64,000 nucleotides of DNA from Streptomyces sp. NBC_01707 (GTDB lineage: Bacteria > Actinomycetota > Actinomycetes > Streptomycetales > Streptomycetaceae). Made by a program: the position numbers and the translations under genes. Location of the stretch: positions 5,952,001-6,016,000 of the forward strand of contig NZ_CP109190.1 in NCBI RefSeq assembly GCF_041438805.1, read 5' to 3'. The stretch's first letter is position 1, and each line of letters opens with the position of its first letter. The notes beneath the pieces were generated by a model, which made no database searches, was not told where the DNA came from, and worked only from the letters and a program-made list of their open reading frames with translations. Positions 18,876 to 27,001 of the stretch are shown here, one piece after another.

Positions 18876-21482
18876 ATGGTGACCTTCGCGCAGGCGCAGG
18901 AGCGCGCGGAAGAGTGGGTCAACGGTGAGGTGCCCGCGTATCAGCATCGTGAGGTGCGGGTCCGCGAGTTCGAGCTGGGCTTCGTGGTGTGGGCCGAGGA
19001 CCGTGCGGAGGGTCCGGTCTCGGACGGCGGCCGTCAGCGGTTGGTGATCGCCCGGGACAGCGGTGAGGCCACGCTGTGGCCCGGGCTGCCGGTGGGTGAG
19101 GTGATCCGGCGGTACGAGGAGGAGTACGGCGCACCCGACGCGGCCCCGGCCGCTCCGGAGCCGCCGCAGCGCATCGATCTGAATCAGACGTCGTTCCTGC
19201 TGAGCCCCCCGGAGTGGCTTCAGGAGGCGGCGGACAAGCTCGGGATTCCGGACCAGCGGGCGGAGCGGTCCGGGGACGCGCGTTCTGCCGCTCCCTCCGC
19301 TCCTTCCCCTTCTTCTGCTGCTCCCGAGGCCGCGGGCGGGTCCGGGCTGCCGTCCGGCGGGTCGCCGTGGTCCGGTGCCGGTGCGCAGGCCGCGTACGAG
19401 CCCACCGCTCAGGACGGCGTTCCGGCCGCCGCGCCGAATGCGCCGACGGGGGCCGCCCCGTGGGCCGGGACCGACACCAACGCGGATTCCGACGACGGGG
19501 CGGTCGCACTGCCGGCCACCGTGTTCGCGCCGCCGCTCTCGGGTGCCGATGACGATGACACCCCGCCGCCGGCGGCGTCGGCGGAGGCGCCGACCGCGCT
19601 GATGTCCGGTGGCAGCGGGCTGCCGCGTACGGCGGTCGCTCCGGGGCTGAACCCGCAGGGGCCGAGCGCGCCCGGCCCTGGATCTCCGGTCCCTGGCGTT
19701 CCGGGGAGTGGTGACATCGCGGACGCGGCGACCAGTAAGGCCGTGATGCCTCCGCGCGGTGCGCGCGGGGGCGGTTCGACGACTCCGCCGCCGCCCGGCG
19801 CACCCGGTACGCCGGGTGTCAGGCCGGGTGCGCCGGTGCCGCCGCCCTCGGGCCCGGGTACGCCCGGCGTTCCGGCGGGCGGTTACCTGCCGACGCAGCT
19901 CGTCCCGCAGACGGGCCCGCCCGGCGCGCCCCAGCCTCCCGGTCCGCCCGGTCCGCCGGCGCCTCCCGGTCCTCCTGGTTCGACGCCGCCGCCCGGCGGT
20001 GGCTTCGACCACGCCGCGACCATGCTGGCCGACCCGGGCGGCATGGGTGGCCCGACCGCGCCTCGGCCGCCGGGGCCGCCCGGTGCGCCCGGCACGCCTG
20101 GTGCGCCGCAGCCTCCTGGTCCGCCGGCGCCTCCCGGTCCTCCTGGTTCGACGCCGCCGCCCGGTGGCGGGGTGCATCAGGCCGAGACGATGTTCGCCGA
20201 CCCGGGCGGCATGGGTGGCCCGACCGCGCCTCGGCCGCCGGGGCCGCCCGGTGCGCCCGGCACGCCTGGTGCGCCGCAGCCTCCTGGTCCGCCCGCGCCT
20301 CCTGGTTCGACGCCGCCGCCCGGTGGCGGCGCGCACCATGCCGCCACGATGCTCGCGGGCCCCGGACAGGCCGGGCCGTCCGCGCCGCAGCCGCCGGGTC
20401 CGCCCGGAGCTCCCGGTATGCCTCCGGGTGGCGCCCCCGGTCCCGTACCGCCGAATCCGCACACCCCGCCGCCCCCGGCGTACGGCTATCCGCAGGCGCC
20501 CGCCGGTCAGCCGACCGTCGGCCCCGGCTACCAGGCGGTCCTGCGTTTCCGCGCGCCCGACGGCAGCGAGCAGCAGCTGATCCGCCGCTCGGCGCCCGGC
20601 ACCCCGCACCCCGAGTGGCAGATGCTGCACGAGCTGCGGGCCATGAACGTGCCGCCGCAGCAGGTCATCGAGCTGCACACCGAGCTGGAGTCGTGCGAGC
20701 TGCCCGGTGGCTACTGTGCGCGCATGATCCGGGAGACCTGGCCGCAGGTGCGGATCACCAGCGTCGCCCCGTACGGCACTGATCACGCCAGCCGTCAGCA
20801 GGGCATGCAGCATCTGCTCACGCACCAGGGCGAGTTGCACCAGGTCGCGGACGGTCCGGCGCGTCCGGCTCCGGTACGGGCCCCGCTGCCGCAGATGCCG
20901 CCCGCGATGCCGATCCCGCCGGAGGCCATCGCGGAGGAGCTGCTGCAGTCCTTCGGGCCGCAGGGCGTGCTCCGTTTCGACCAGCGCGCGGTGTCCCGTC
21001 AGGGGGTGCCCGAGGTCGTGGCGCGGACGCTGGTGTGGGCGGGGCTGCCCGCCGACTTCGGGCCGTTCTTCTGGGCGCAGCCGGGTCAGCCGGTGGTGCC
21101 GACGCTGGCTGAGCTGGCCGCGCAGCGGCAGGTGCAGCCGGCCGCCGACGCGGGGGCGTACCTCGTCATGGGGTCCGACTTCGGGCGGGCGATCTGCGTT
21201 CAGTACGGCACGGCGAACATCGTCGCCGTGCCGGTCGAGGCCGGTCCGGGCGGGCAGCCGGTACCGCCGCAGTTCGTGAACACGGGGCTGCCGGAGTTCA
21301 TCCGTTCGATGGCACTCCTGGGCCGGATGTGGCGGCTCCGCTTCGGCCTCAACCCGGAGCAGGCGGGCCGCTGGACAGTCGATTTCCAGGCGCAGCTGGT
21401 GGCGCTGGACGCGGCGGCGCTGGCGTCGCCGGAGAGCTGGTGGTCGGTGCTGCTCGAGCAGATGTGGGACGGGCTGATCTGA
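18876..21482 (+). CDS. Imm35-like / collagen-like / nucleic-acid deaminase / SUKH-4 fusion protein
   Basis: An 868-aa multidomain protein. Residues 1-85 resemble YrhB/Imm35 immunity domains (REFELGFVVWAEDR ... LVIARDSGEATLWPGLP). Residues about 90-545 are low-complexity Pro/Gly/Ala with PPGPPG repeats. About 548-660 is a deaminase domain with catalytic residues intact: H578-P-E580-W, then C607-E-L-P-G-G-Y-C614 in ELESCELPGGYCARMI, as in the XOO_2897 type. About 680-868 looks like SUKH-4 (FGPFFWAQPG ... YLVMGSDFGRAICV ... FIRSMALLGRMWRLRF). No signal peptide or membrane segment is seen. ATG 18876 has GGAGG ten bases upstream; a GTG at 18867 overlapping the SUKH-1 stop is an alternative. A toxin-type domain flanked by immunity-type domains in one chain is odd; function unknown. 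Confidence 0.8.
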   Translation: MVTFAQAQERAEEWVNGEVPAYQHREVRVREFELGFVVWAEDRAEGPVSDGGRQRLVIARDSGEATLWPGLPVGEVIRRYEEEYGAPDAAPAAPEPPQRIDLNQTSFLLSPPEWLQEAADKLGIPDQRAERSGDARSAAPSAPSPSSAAPEAAGGSGLPSGGSPWSGAGAQAAYEPTAQDGVPAAAPNAPTGAAPWAGTDTNADSDDGAVALPATVFAPPLSGADDDDTPPPAASAEAPTALMSGGSGLPRTAVAPGLNPQGPSAPGPGSPVPGVPGSGDIADAATSKAVMPPRGARGGGSTTPPPPGAPGTPGVRPGAPVPPPSGPGTPGVPAGGYLPTQLVPQTGPPGAPQPPGPPGPPAPPGPPGSTPPPGGGFDHAATMLADPGGMGGPTAPRPPGPPGAPGTPGAPQPPGPPAPPGPPGSTPPPGGGVHQAETMFADPGGMGGPTAPRPPGPPGAPGTPGAPQPPGPPAPPGSTPPPGGGAHHAATMLAGPGQAGPSAPQPPGPPGAPGMPPGGAPGPVPPNPHTPPPPAYGYPQAPAGQPTVGPGYQAVLRFRAPDGSEQQLIRRSAPGTPHPEWQMLHELRAMNVPPQQVIELHTELESCELPGGYCARMIRETWPQVRITSVAPYGTDHASRQQGMQHLLTHQGELHQVADGPARPAPVRAPLPQMPPAMPIPPEAIAEELLQSFGPQGVLRFDQRAVSRQGVPEVVARTLVWAGLPADFGPFFWAQPGQPVVPTLAELAAQRQVQPAADAGAYLVMGSDFGRAICVQYGTANIVAVPVEAGPGGQPVPPQFVNTGLPEFIRSMALLGRMWRLRFGLNPEQAGRWTVDFQAQLVALDAAALASPESWWSVLLEQMWDGLI
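19876..20470 (+). repeat. Collagen-like (PPGPPG) coding minisatellite
   Basis: Inside the fusion gene. A 168-bp (56-codon) unit starting at the DPGGMGG codons (20031) recurs at 20199 almost unchanged and is followed by a shortened third copy; each unit contains PRPPGPPGAPGTPGAPQPPG-type triplets. The reading frame is kept in all copies, so length variants would alter only linker size. Confidence 0.85.
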
Positions 21483-21504
21483 CCTGATCCGACCTGCCGC
21501 GTAC

Positions 21505-21540
21505 GAGGCGCCCGGACTCCGAAAGGGGTCCGGGCGCCTC
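21505..21540 (+). terminator. Terminator after the deaminase/SUKH fusion gene
   Basis: GAGGCGCCCGGACTCC and GGGGTCCGGGCGCCTC pair over 16 bp with one mismatch and a 4-base loop, 22 bases after the stop at 21482. It ends the SUKH-1/fusion operon. Confidence 0.85.
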
Positions 21541-21674
21541 TGCGTCTGTGATCGACCGTCTTGTGACACCCGTCGCTTCCGTCCGAAAAGTACCGAAACG
21601 ATTCCGACTTCTCTGCCAATTGCCGCATCCTTGACGTATTGCTTGGTGTTCGGAGAGTCGGAGAAAGGCTTCAG

Positions 21675-22568
21675 ATGAGTGCTGCACCGGTGTCCGCGCA
21701 CGGCTTCGTCGTGATGCGCGGGCGTGGCTACCGCCCGGAGCAGGTGGACGGGACGGTGACCGCCCTGTCGACGGCGCGGGACGATGCCTGGGAGCTGCTG
21801 GCCCGGCTGACCGCGCTGGCCGAGGAGCTGGAGGGCGAGTCCGCCCGGCTTGCCGAGGTCGTTGCCACGCTCGCCCCGCAGACGTACGTCTCGCTCGGCG
21901 AGCGGGCGCAGGAGATGCTGGCGCTCGCCGAGGCCGAGGCGGAGGCCGTGCGCGGTGCCGCGCTGGAGGAGGCGCAGGCGCTGCGGGACGCGGCGGACGC
22001 GGCGGCTCGCGCGTTCCGCAGCACGGCCCGCGCGGACTCCGACGCCATGCGGGCGGCCGCCGGGGCGCACGCCGACGAGACGGTGTCCACGGCGCAGCGG
22101 AGCGCCGACGACATGCTTGCCGCGGCTCTCGAGGACGCCGGAGAAGTACGCGACGAGGCGCAGGCCGCGGTGGCCGAGACGCGCCGCCGCACGGCGGCCG
22201 TGCTGGCGAACCAGGAGCAGGAGCACACCGAACGGTGGAAGGCGGCCGAGCGGGAGCTGGCCGAGGCCGAAGCGGCGCAGGCCGCGCACCACGATGCGCT
22301 GACCGAGCAGGCGGAGATTCGGCTGGCCGAGGCGCGGCGGGCGCTGGCCGAGGAGCAGGAGGCCGCGCGGCACGGCCAGGAGGACGCGGAGGCGCGGGCC
22401 GCAGAGTTGATCGCGGAGGCGCGGGTGCGCGAGGAGCGGCTGGTCCGGGAGACGGAGCGGATCCTGCGGGAGCACGAAGAGGGCCGCGAGGAGGTCCAGG
22501 CGCACATGGCGCACGTACGGAACTCGCTCGCGGCTCTCACCGGGCGTGGGGCCACGGCGGAGGGCTGA
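21675..22568 (+). CDS. DivIVA-like coiled-coil (cellulose-binding-annotated) protein
   Basis: A 297-aa acidic coiled-coil protein. The first 50 residues contain a DivIVA-like N-terminal motif, GFVVMRGRGYRPEQVDGTV, followed by almost uninterrupted heptads rich in Ala, Glu and Arg (LAEAEAEAVRGAALEEAQAL ... RLVRETERILREHEEGREEV). In Streptomyces such proteins are often annotated 'cellulose-binding' and belong with FilP/Scy-like cytoskeletal proteins that act at hyphal tips; that role is inference here. ATG 21675 has AAAGG upstream. It follows the deaminase/SUKH operon but is separated by a terminator and about 130 bases. Confidence 0.8.
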   Translation: MSAAPVSAHGFVVMRGRGYRPEQVDGTVTALSTARDDAWELLARLTALAEELEGESARLAEVVATLAPQTYVSLGERAQEMLALAEAEAEAVRGAALEEAQALRDAADAAARAFRSTARADSDAMRAAAGAHADETVSTAQRSADDMLAAALEDAGEVRDEAQAAVAETRRRTAAVLANQEQEHTERWKAAERELAEAEAAQAAHHDALTEQAEIRLAEARRALAEEQEAARHGQEDAEARAAELIAEARVREERLVRETERILREHEEGREEVQAHMAHVRNSLAALTGRGATAEG

Positions 22569-22570
22569 GC

Positions 22571-22660
22571 GTCGCGGCACCGGGCGCGGCGGGACCGAGT
22601 GTCGTAGGACGGGGCGCGGCAGGACCGAGCGTCGTAGGACCGGGCGCCGCGGGACCGGCG
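22571..22660. repeat. Three tandem 30-bp repeats
   Basis: Units at 22571-22600, 22601-22630 and 22631-22660 share the pattern GTCGTAGGAC-GGGCGC-GC-GGACCGAG; units 2 and 3 are nearly identical. They sit between the convergent coiled-coil gene (ends 22568) and the symporter gene (ends 22698) and do not continue either reading frame. Confidence 0.8.
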
Positions 22661-22697
22661 CACCTGTTCAGTGCCCTTGAGCGGGTGCGGCCCGGTC

Positions 22698-24326
22698 CTA
22701 CCCCGCCCGACGCGGCGTTGCCGGGGGTGCGCCCGCCAGGATCCACGGCTCCTCGGCCTCGTACAGCCTGCGTTCCTCGGCGGCCGTGCGCCCGCCGAAC
22801 ACCGTTCCCAGCCAGCCCGCCAGGAAACCGACCGGGATCGACACGAGCCCCGTCGTGGTGAACGGGAACCAGTTGAAGTCGCGTCCGGGAAAGACCGACC
22901 CGGGCGAGCCCGAGACCAGATTCGTGCCGGTGATCAGCACCAGCACGGCAACGGTGCCGCCGATGAGGGTGGACAGCAGCCCCGTGCGGGTGAAGCGCCG
23001 CCAGAACATGCTGTAGACCAGCGCCGGGGCCAGTGCGGACGCCCCGATGCAGAAGGAGAGTGTCACCAGCGCCTGGACGTTCCAGTGCCGGGCCAGCACG
23101 GCGAGCGTGATGGCGACCAGGCCGACACCGACCGCCGCTGCCTGCGCCGTGCCCATCTCGATGCGGTCCTCGACCGGCTCCTTGGCGCGGTTGCGGATCC
23201 CGTGCAGCCCGTGGGCGAACAGGTCGTGGGCGAGAGAGTTCGCGCAGGCCAGGATCATTCCGGCGACCGAGGCGAGCAGCGTCAGGAAGATGGCTGTCGT
23301 CATCATGGTGACAACCAGCGCACCGAGCTCACCGCTGCCCGCGACCACGCCACTGACCTGCAGGATCGAACCGTTTCCCTGCGCTCCGGCAGCCACGATG
23401 AGGTTGTGGCCGACCAGTGCCGCCGCACCGAAGCCGATCACGGTGAGCAGCAGGCAGAGACCCACGACCACCGAGACCGCCCAGGAGAGTGAGCGGCGGA
23501 CGGCCTGTGCGCTGCGGCCGCTCGACATGCGCATGGTGATGTGCGGCAGACAGGCGGCGCCGAGCACCACGGTCAGTTCGGAGCTGACCATGTCGAGCCC
23601 GTTGCCGCCGAACTGCAGGCCGGAACGGAGGTACGCCGCCCCGGCGCCGCTGCCCTGCTGGGCGGCTGCGAGCAGGGCGGTGGTGGACCAGTCGAAGCGG
23701 TTCATGACCAGTACGGAGATCGTGAGGCAGGCCGCCACGAGGACGACCGTCTTGACGATCTGGATCAGGGCGGTGCCCTTCATCCCGCCGATCGCCGCGT
23801 AGCTGATCATCACGATGCCGAGGACGATGATCGAGCCGGTACGGAATCCGGAGCTGTCGAAGCCGAGGATGAACGCGAGCAGATCGCCACTGCCCGCCAG
23901 CTGCACGACCATCATCGGTACGAGCGCTGCCAGGGTGACTCCGCAGGCGGCGATGCGGACCGCGCGTCCGGGGGCGCGGCGGGTGAGCATGTCGCCCATG
24001 GTGAACCGGCCTGCGTTGCGCAGCGGTTCGGCCAGCAGGAACATCAGCAGGACCAGGGAGAGCGCGGTGCTCAGCGCGACGACGAGCCCGTCGTAGCCGG
24101 TGAGGGCGATGATTCCGGTGGTGCTGAGGAGCGTCGCGGCGGACAGGTAGTCGCCGGCGATCGCGAGGCCGTTGCGCACGGGGGAGAGCGAGCGGTAGCC
24201 GGTGTAGAACTCGTCGAGGTCGTCGCGGTCCGGGCCGGTCATCACGCAGAGCAGCAGGGTGACGGTGGCCACGGCGATGAACGCCACCAGGGACATCGTC
24301 TGGGCGGACTCGTCGAATCCGTTCAT
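22698..24326 (-). CDS. Sodium:solute symporter (ActP/acetate-permease type)
   Basis: A 542-aa SSS-family transporter with about 13 transmembrane segments. Family marks: the conserved DEFYTGYRSLSPVRNGLAIA with the G-R-x-L-S-P-x-x-N-G pattern, GDYLSAATLLSTTGIIALTG (sodium site region), and GGMKGTALIQIVKTVVL. These features match monocarboxylate/acetate permeases, though the exact substrate is unproven. The ATG overlaps the stop of the DUF485 gene upstream (ATGA), exactly the yjcH-actP arrangement, which supports an acetate/pyruvate-type permease. The C-terminus is short and cytoplasmic. Confidence 0.9.
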   Translation of the reverse strand: MNGFDESAQTMSLVAFIAVATVTLLLCVMTGPDRDDLDEFYTGYRSLSPVRNGLAIAGDYLSAATLLSTTGIIALTGYDGLVVALSTALSLVLLMFLLAEPLRNAGRFTMGDMLTRRAPGRAVRIAACGVTLAALVPMMVVQLAGSGDLLAFILGFDSSGFRTGSIIVLGIVMISYAAIGGMKGTALIQIVKTVVLVAACLTISVLVMNRFDWSTTALLAAAQQGSGAGAAYLRSGLQFGGNGLDMVSSELTVVLGAACLPHITMRMSSGRSAQAVRRSLSWAVSVVVGLCLLLTVIGFGAAALVGHNLIVAAGAQGNGSILQVSGVVAGSGELGALVVTMMTTAIFLTLLASVAGMILACANSLAHDLFAHGLHGIRNRAKEPVEDRIEMGTAQAAAVGVGLVAITLAVLARHWNVQALVTLSFCIGASALAPALVYSMFWRRFTRTGLLSTLIGGTVAVLVLITGTNLVSGSPGSVFPGRDFNWFPFTTTGLVSIPVGFLAGWLGTVFGGRTAAEERRLYEAEEPWILAGAPPATPRRAG

Positions 24327-24820
24327 CGGGTCCCTCCTGTTCTGCGGAGTTCGGCGGCGAGCGGGTCGACGGTGCGCCGGGCGGTCCGCTCGTAGAGGGC
24401 GATCGCGAGCAGGGTCACCGGGAGTTGGCACAGACCGAGTGCGAGGCCGGTGGTGAGGCCGCCGCCGAGGGGGTGGGTCATCAGCCCCGGAGCGAAGGCG
24501 GACAGCAGCAGGAAGAGCGTGAAGAAGCCGAGTGCGGTCAGCGTCGCTCCGCGCCGCAGGATGCGGTAGGCGGCGCGCAGTCTGCGCAGATCACTGTGGT
24601 GGCCGGGCGCGGGGACGGGCGTGGTGGGCGGGCTCGGCCAGCGAGGTGGGGGTGCGGGTGTGGAGCTCTGCCAGGGGAGGAGGAACGCGGGGTCGTGCGG
24701 AGGCTCGTACCGGGGCCGGTGGGTCGGCTGCGGCCGTTGGTGGCGCGGTTGGTACGGGGGCCGGTGCGGCGGTCGAGGAGGCTGGTGCTCAGGGGAGGGC
24801 TGTGCAGGTTCGTACGACAT
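24323..24820 (-). CDS. DUF485 membrane protein partner of the symporter
   Basis: A 165-aa protein: the C-terminal 90 residues form a DUF485 domain with two membrane segments (TLTALGFFTLFLLLSAFAPG and TGLALGLCQLPVTLLAIALYE), preceded by an unusual 70-residue N-terminal arm extremely rich in Pro, His and Arg. DUF485 proteins regularly precede acetate/monocarboxylate symporters and are thought to be accessory subunits. The Pro/His arm is absent from the short E. coli homologue. AAGGAG stands ten bases before ATG 24820. Confidence 0.88.
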   Translation of the reverse strand: MSYEPAQPSPEHQPPRPPHRPPYQPRHQRPQPTHRPRYEPPHDPAFLLPWQSSTPAPPPRWPSPPTTPVPAPGHHSDLRRLRAAYRILRRGATLTALGFFTLFLLLSAFAPGLMTHPLGGGLTTGLALGLCQLPVTLLAIALYERTARRTVDPLAAELRRTGGTR

Positions 24821-24960
24821 CTGGATGCTGCTCCTTGCACGGCTTCGGGCCCGGGGACGGGCTGCAAGGGAGAAGCGCGGCTGCGCTGCTGGATGCGCGT
24901 ACGTTACTCGTGAGTAAAGCTGCTGGGGAGGGGTTGGCCGGAACTACCTACGGTAACCCT

Positions 24961-26598
24961 TCAGTTGTCCAGTCCTTTGTCAATTCCTGAGGCGTTCAGG
25001 ACCCGGCTTCCGGCACCGCCGGCCTCCTCGGCGCCCTCGGCGAGGATCGGGAAGCGACGTGGCGCCACGAAGACCAGCACCAGCAGAGCCACCGCCGCGG
25101 CCGCTGCGGCCCCGAGGTAGACCTGGTCGACGGCCGCGTCGACGGCCCGCCGCAGATGGTCCGCCCCGGCGGCGGAGAGCGCACCCGGGTCGTCCAGTGC
25201 GTGCGAGATCGCGTCCAGGTCGCCGGGCAGCCCGGGGACGGGCGCGTCGGCGAGCCGGGACGCGAGGACGCCGTTGGCGACGGCCCCGAAGAGTGCGGCG
25301 CCAAGACTCTGGCCGACCTGGCGGCAGAAGAGCACGGAGGCGGTCGTCGTACCACGTTCGGACCAGCCGACCGTCGACTGGACGCCGACGATCAGCGGGA
25401 GCTGGAACAACCCCAGCGCCGCACCGAGCAGCAGCATGATCAGGGCCGGCTGCCACGGCTCGCCGGGATACGGCAGCAGCGGGAAGGACAGCAGGATCAA
25501 CAGGGCGCCGCTCATGCCGATGATCGCGGTGCGGCGGAACCCGATGCGGTTGTAGACCCGGTTGGACAGGGCCGCCGACACCGGCCAGCTCAGCGTCATC
25601 ACCGAGAGCACGAAACCGGCGGCGATCGGTCCGAGGCCGAGGACCGCCTGCGCGTACGTCGGCAGGAAGACGGTCGGGGCGACCATCAGCAGCCCCATCG
25701 CCCCCAGGGCCAGATTGACCGAGGCGATGGTCCGCCGCCGCCACACCCAGCCGGGGATGATCGGGTCGGCGGCGCGTCGCTCGATGACAACCGTCAGCGC
25801 GGCCAGGACGGCGCTCGTGCCCAGCAGGCCGAGCGACGGCGCCGACAGCCAGGGCCAGGCGACGCCGCCCTGCACGAGCGCGGTCAGCAGCAGGGCGCCG
25901 GTCGCGAAGACGGCGAGGGCGCCCGCCCAGTCGATGCGGAGCCGGGATGTACCCGCGGTGCGGCGGGCCCGGGAGGGTTCGTGGAGGTGGCGGACGACCA
26001 GCCAGAGCGCGACCGCCCCGATCGGCAGGTTGATCAGGAAGATCCAGCGCCAGTCGGCGTACGTCGCGAGCAGGCCGCCGACCACCGGCCCCGCGACGGC
26101 GGACGTCGCCCAGACGGTGGACAGCCTGGCCTGGATCCTCGGGCGTTCCTTGAGCGGGTAGAGGTCGGCGGCGATGGTCTGCACCGTGCCCTGCAGCGCG
26201 CCGCCGCCGAGCCCCTGGACGACGCGGAAGGCGATCAGGGCGGCCATGTTCCAGGCGACGGCGCAGAGAACCGATCCGGCGAGGAAGAGGATGATGCCGG
26301 CGATCAGGACCGGCTTGCGGCCGAAGGTGTCGGAGAGCTTGCCGTAGACCGGGAGGGTGACCGTCACGGCCAGCAGATAGCCGGAGAAGAGCCAGGAGAA
26401 GACGGCGAACCCGCCGAGGTCGCCGACGATCTGGGGGACCGCGGTGGAGACGATGGTGCCGTCGATCGCGGTCAGGGCCATGCCGAGCATCAGCGCGGCC
26501 ACGACGCGGCCACGGCCACGGCCAGGGTGTGCGGTGGAGGAGGGTGCGGGGGCCGGTCCGGACCCGGACATCGCTTCGGTATCGCCGCCCGCGCTCAC
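24961..26598 (-). CDS. DHA2-family MFS drug/multidrug exporter (14 TM)
   Basis: A 545-aa major facilitator of the 14-segment DHA2 class that exports drugs by proton antiport. Motif C-like GPVVGGLLATYADWRWIFLIN, motif A LPVYGKLSDTFGRKPVLIAG, and the N-terminal D in ALTAIDGTIVSTAVPQIVGD are all present. GTG 26598 is chosen because AAGGGA stands six bases before it; upstream or downstream Met codons are also possible. No adjacent TetR or MarR regulator. Divergent from the ABC transporter pair, with a 403-bp region between that has several palindromes. Confidence 0.92.
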   Translation of the reverse strand: MSAGGDTEAMSGSGPAPAPSSTAHPGRGRGRVVAALMLGMALTAIDGTIVSTAVPQIVGDLGGFAVFSWLFSGYLLAVTVTLPVYGKLSDTFGRKPVLIAGIILFLAGSVLCAVAWNMAALIAFRVVQGLGGGALQGTVQTIAADLYPLKERPRIQARLSTVWATSAVAGPVVGGLLATYADWRWIFLINLPIGAVALWLVVRHLHEPSRARRTAGTSRLRIDWAGALAVFATGALLLTALVQGGVAWPWLSAPSLGLLGTSAVLAALTVVIERRAADPIIPGWVWRRRTIASVNLALGAMGLLMVAPTVFLPTYAQAVLGLGPIAAGFVLSVMTLSWPVSAALSNRVYNRIGFRRTAIIGMSGALLILLSFPLLPYPGEPWQPALIMLLLGAALGLFQLPLIVGVQSTVGWSERGTTTASVLFCRQVGQSLGAALFGAVANGVLASRLADAPVPGLPGDLDAISHALDDPGALSAAGADHLRRAVDAAVDQVYLGAAAAAAVALLVLVFVAPRRFPILAEGAEEAGGAGSRVLNASGIDKGLDN

Positions 26599-27001
26599 AA
26601 AGATCCCTTCCCTATGCACGTACTTTCCCGGGGACACTGTCTCACCCACTGCCGCGCCAGGACACCGGAACGGCCACGGCTGCCCGCGACCGCCCGTGGG
26701 TGGAGCCCCCTGATATCCGGCTCCACCCAGGGGCGGAGACCCCTAGGGGTAGCTCCTTACATCTGGCCGGGGACGGTTCCTCCCGGCGGAGGACGTGGCG
26801 CAGGGCTCCCGTTCCTTAGCGTGTTCCTACACCGCGATTGCGGCTGACCGCAGGGGGCGGGGTGGGGAAAACCCCACCCGAAGACTGCGCTGGGCACCAG
26901 CGCGCCGACAGCCGTCAGGCTCCAGACTCAGTACGTACACAACGACGCACTCAGTACGGGCACCACGACGTCCAGCTATCGACCGACATAGGAGAATTAC
27001 C
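26599..27001. promoter_or_regulatory. 403-bp divergent intergenic region with palindromes and direct repeats
   Basis: It contains: a perfect 10-bp inverted repeat GGGTGGAGCC/GGCTCCACCC (26698-26707, 26719-26728); a perfect 12-bp palindrome ACCCCTAGGGGT (26739-26750) flanked by GGAG/CTCC; and a 10-bp direct repeat ACTCAGTACG at 26926 and 26949, 23 bp apart, just upstream of the ABC ATPase start. The first two may control the exporter, the last the ABC operon. No assignable regulator. Confidence 0.45.

Noticed and set aside
19876..20470. CRISPR array
   Set aside because: The repeats are coding, in frame, contiguous and without spacers of unrelated sequence.
18600..22580. 1300-codon open frame on the minus strand across the deaminase/SUKH region
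   Set aside because: Arg/Gly-rich antisense artefact of the collagen-like repeat and GC skew; no ribosome site, no recognisable domain.
22698..24431. Longer start for the symporter (up to 24431)
   Set aside because: The upstream part overlaps the DUF485 gene, whose stop overlaps ATG 24326 in the normal ATGA coupling.
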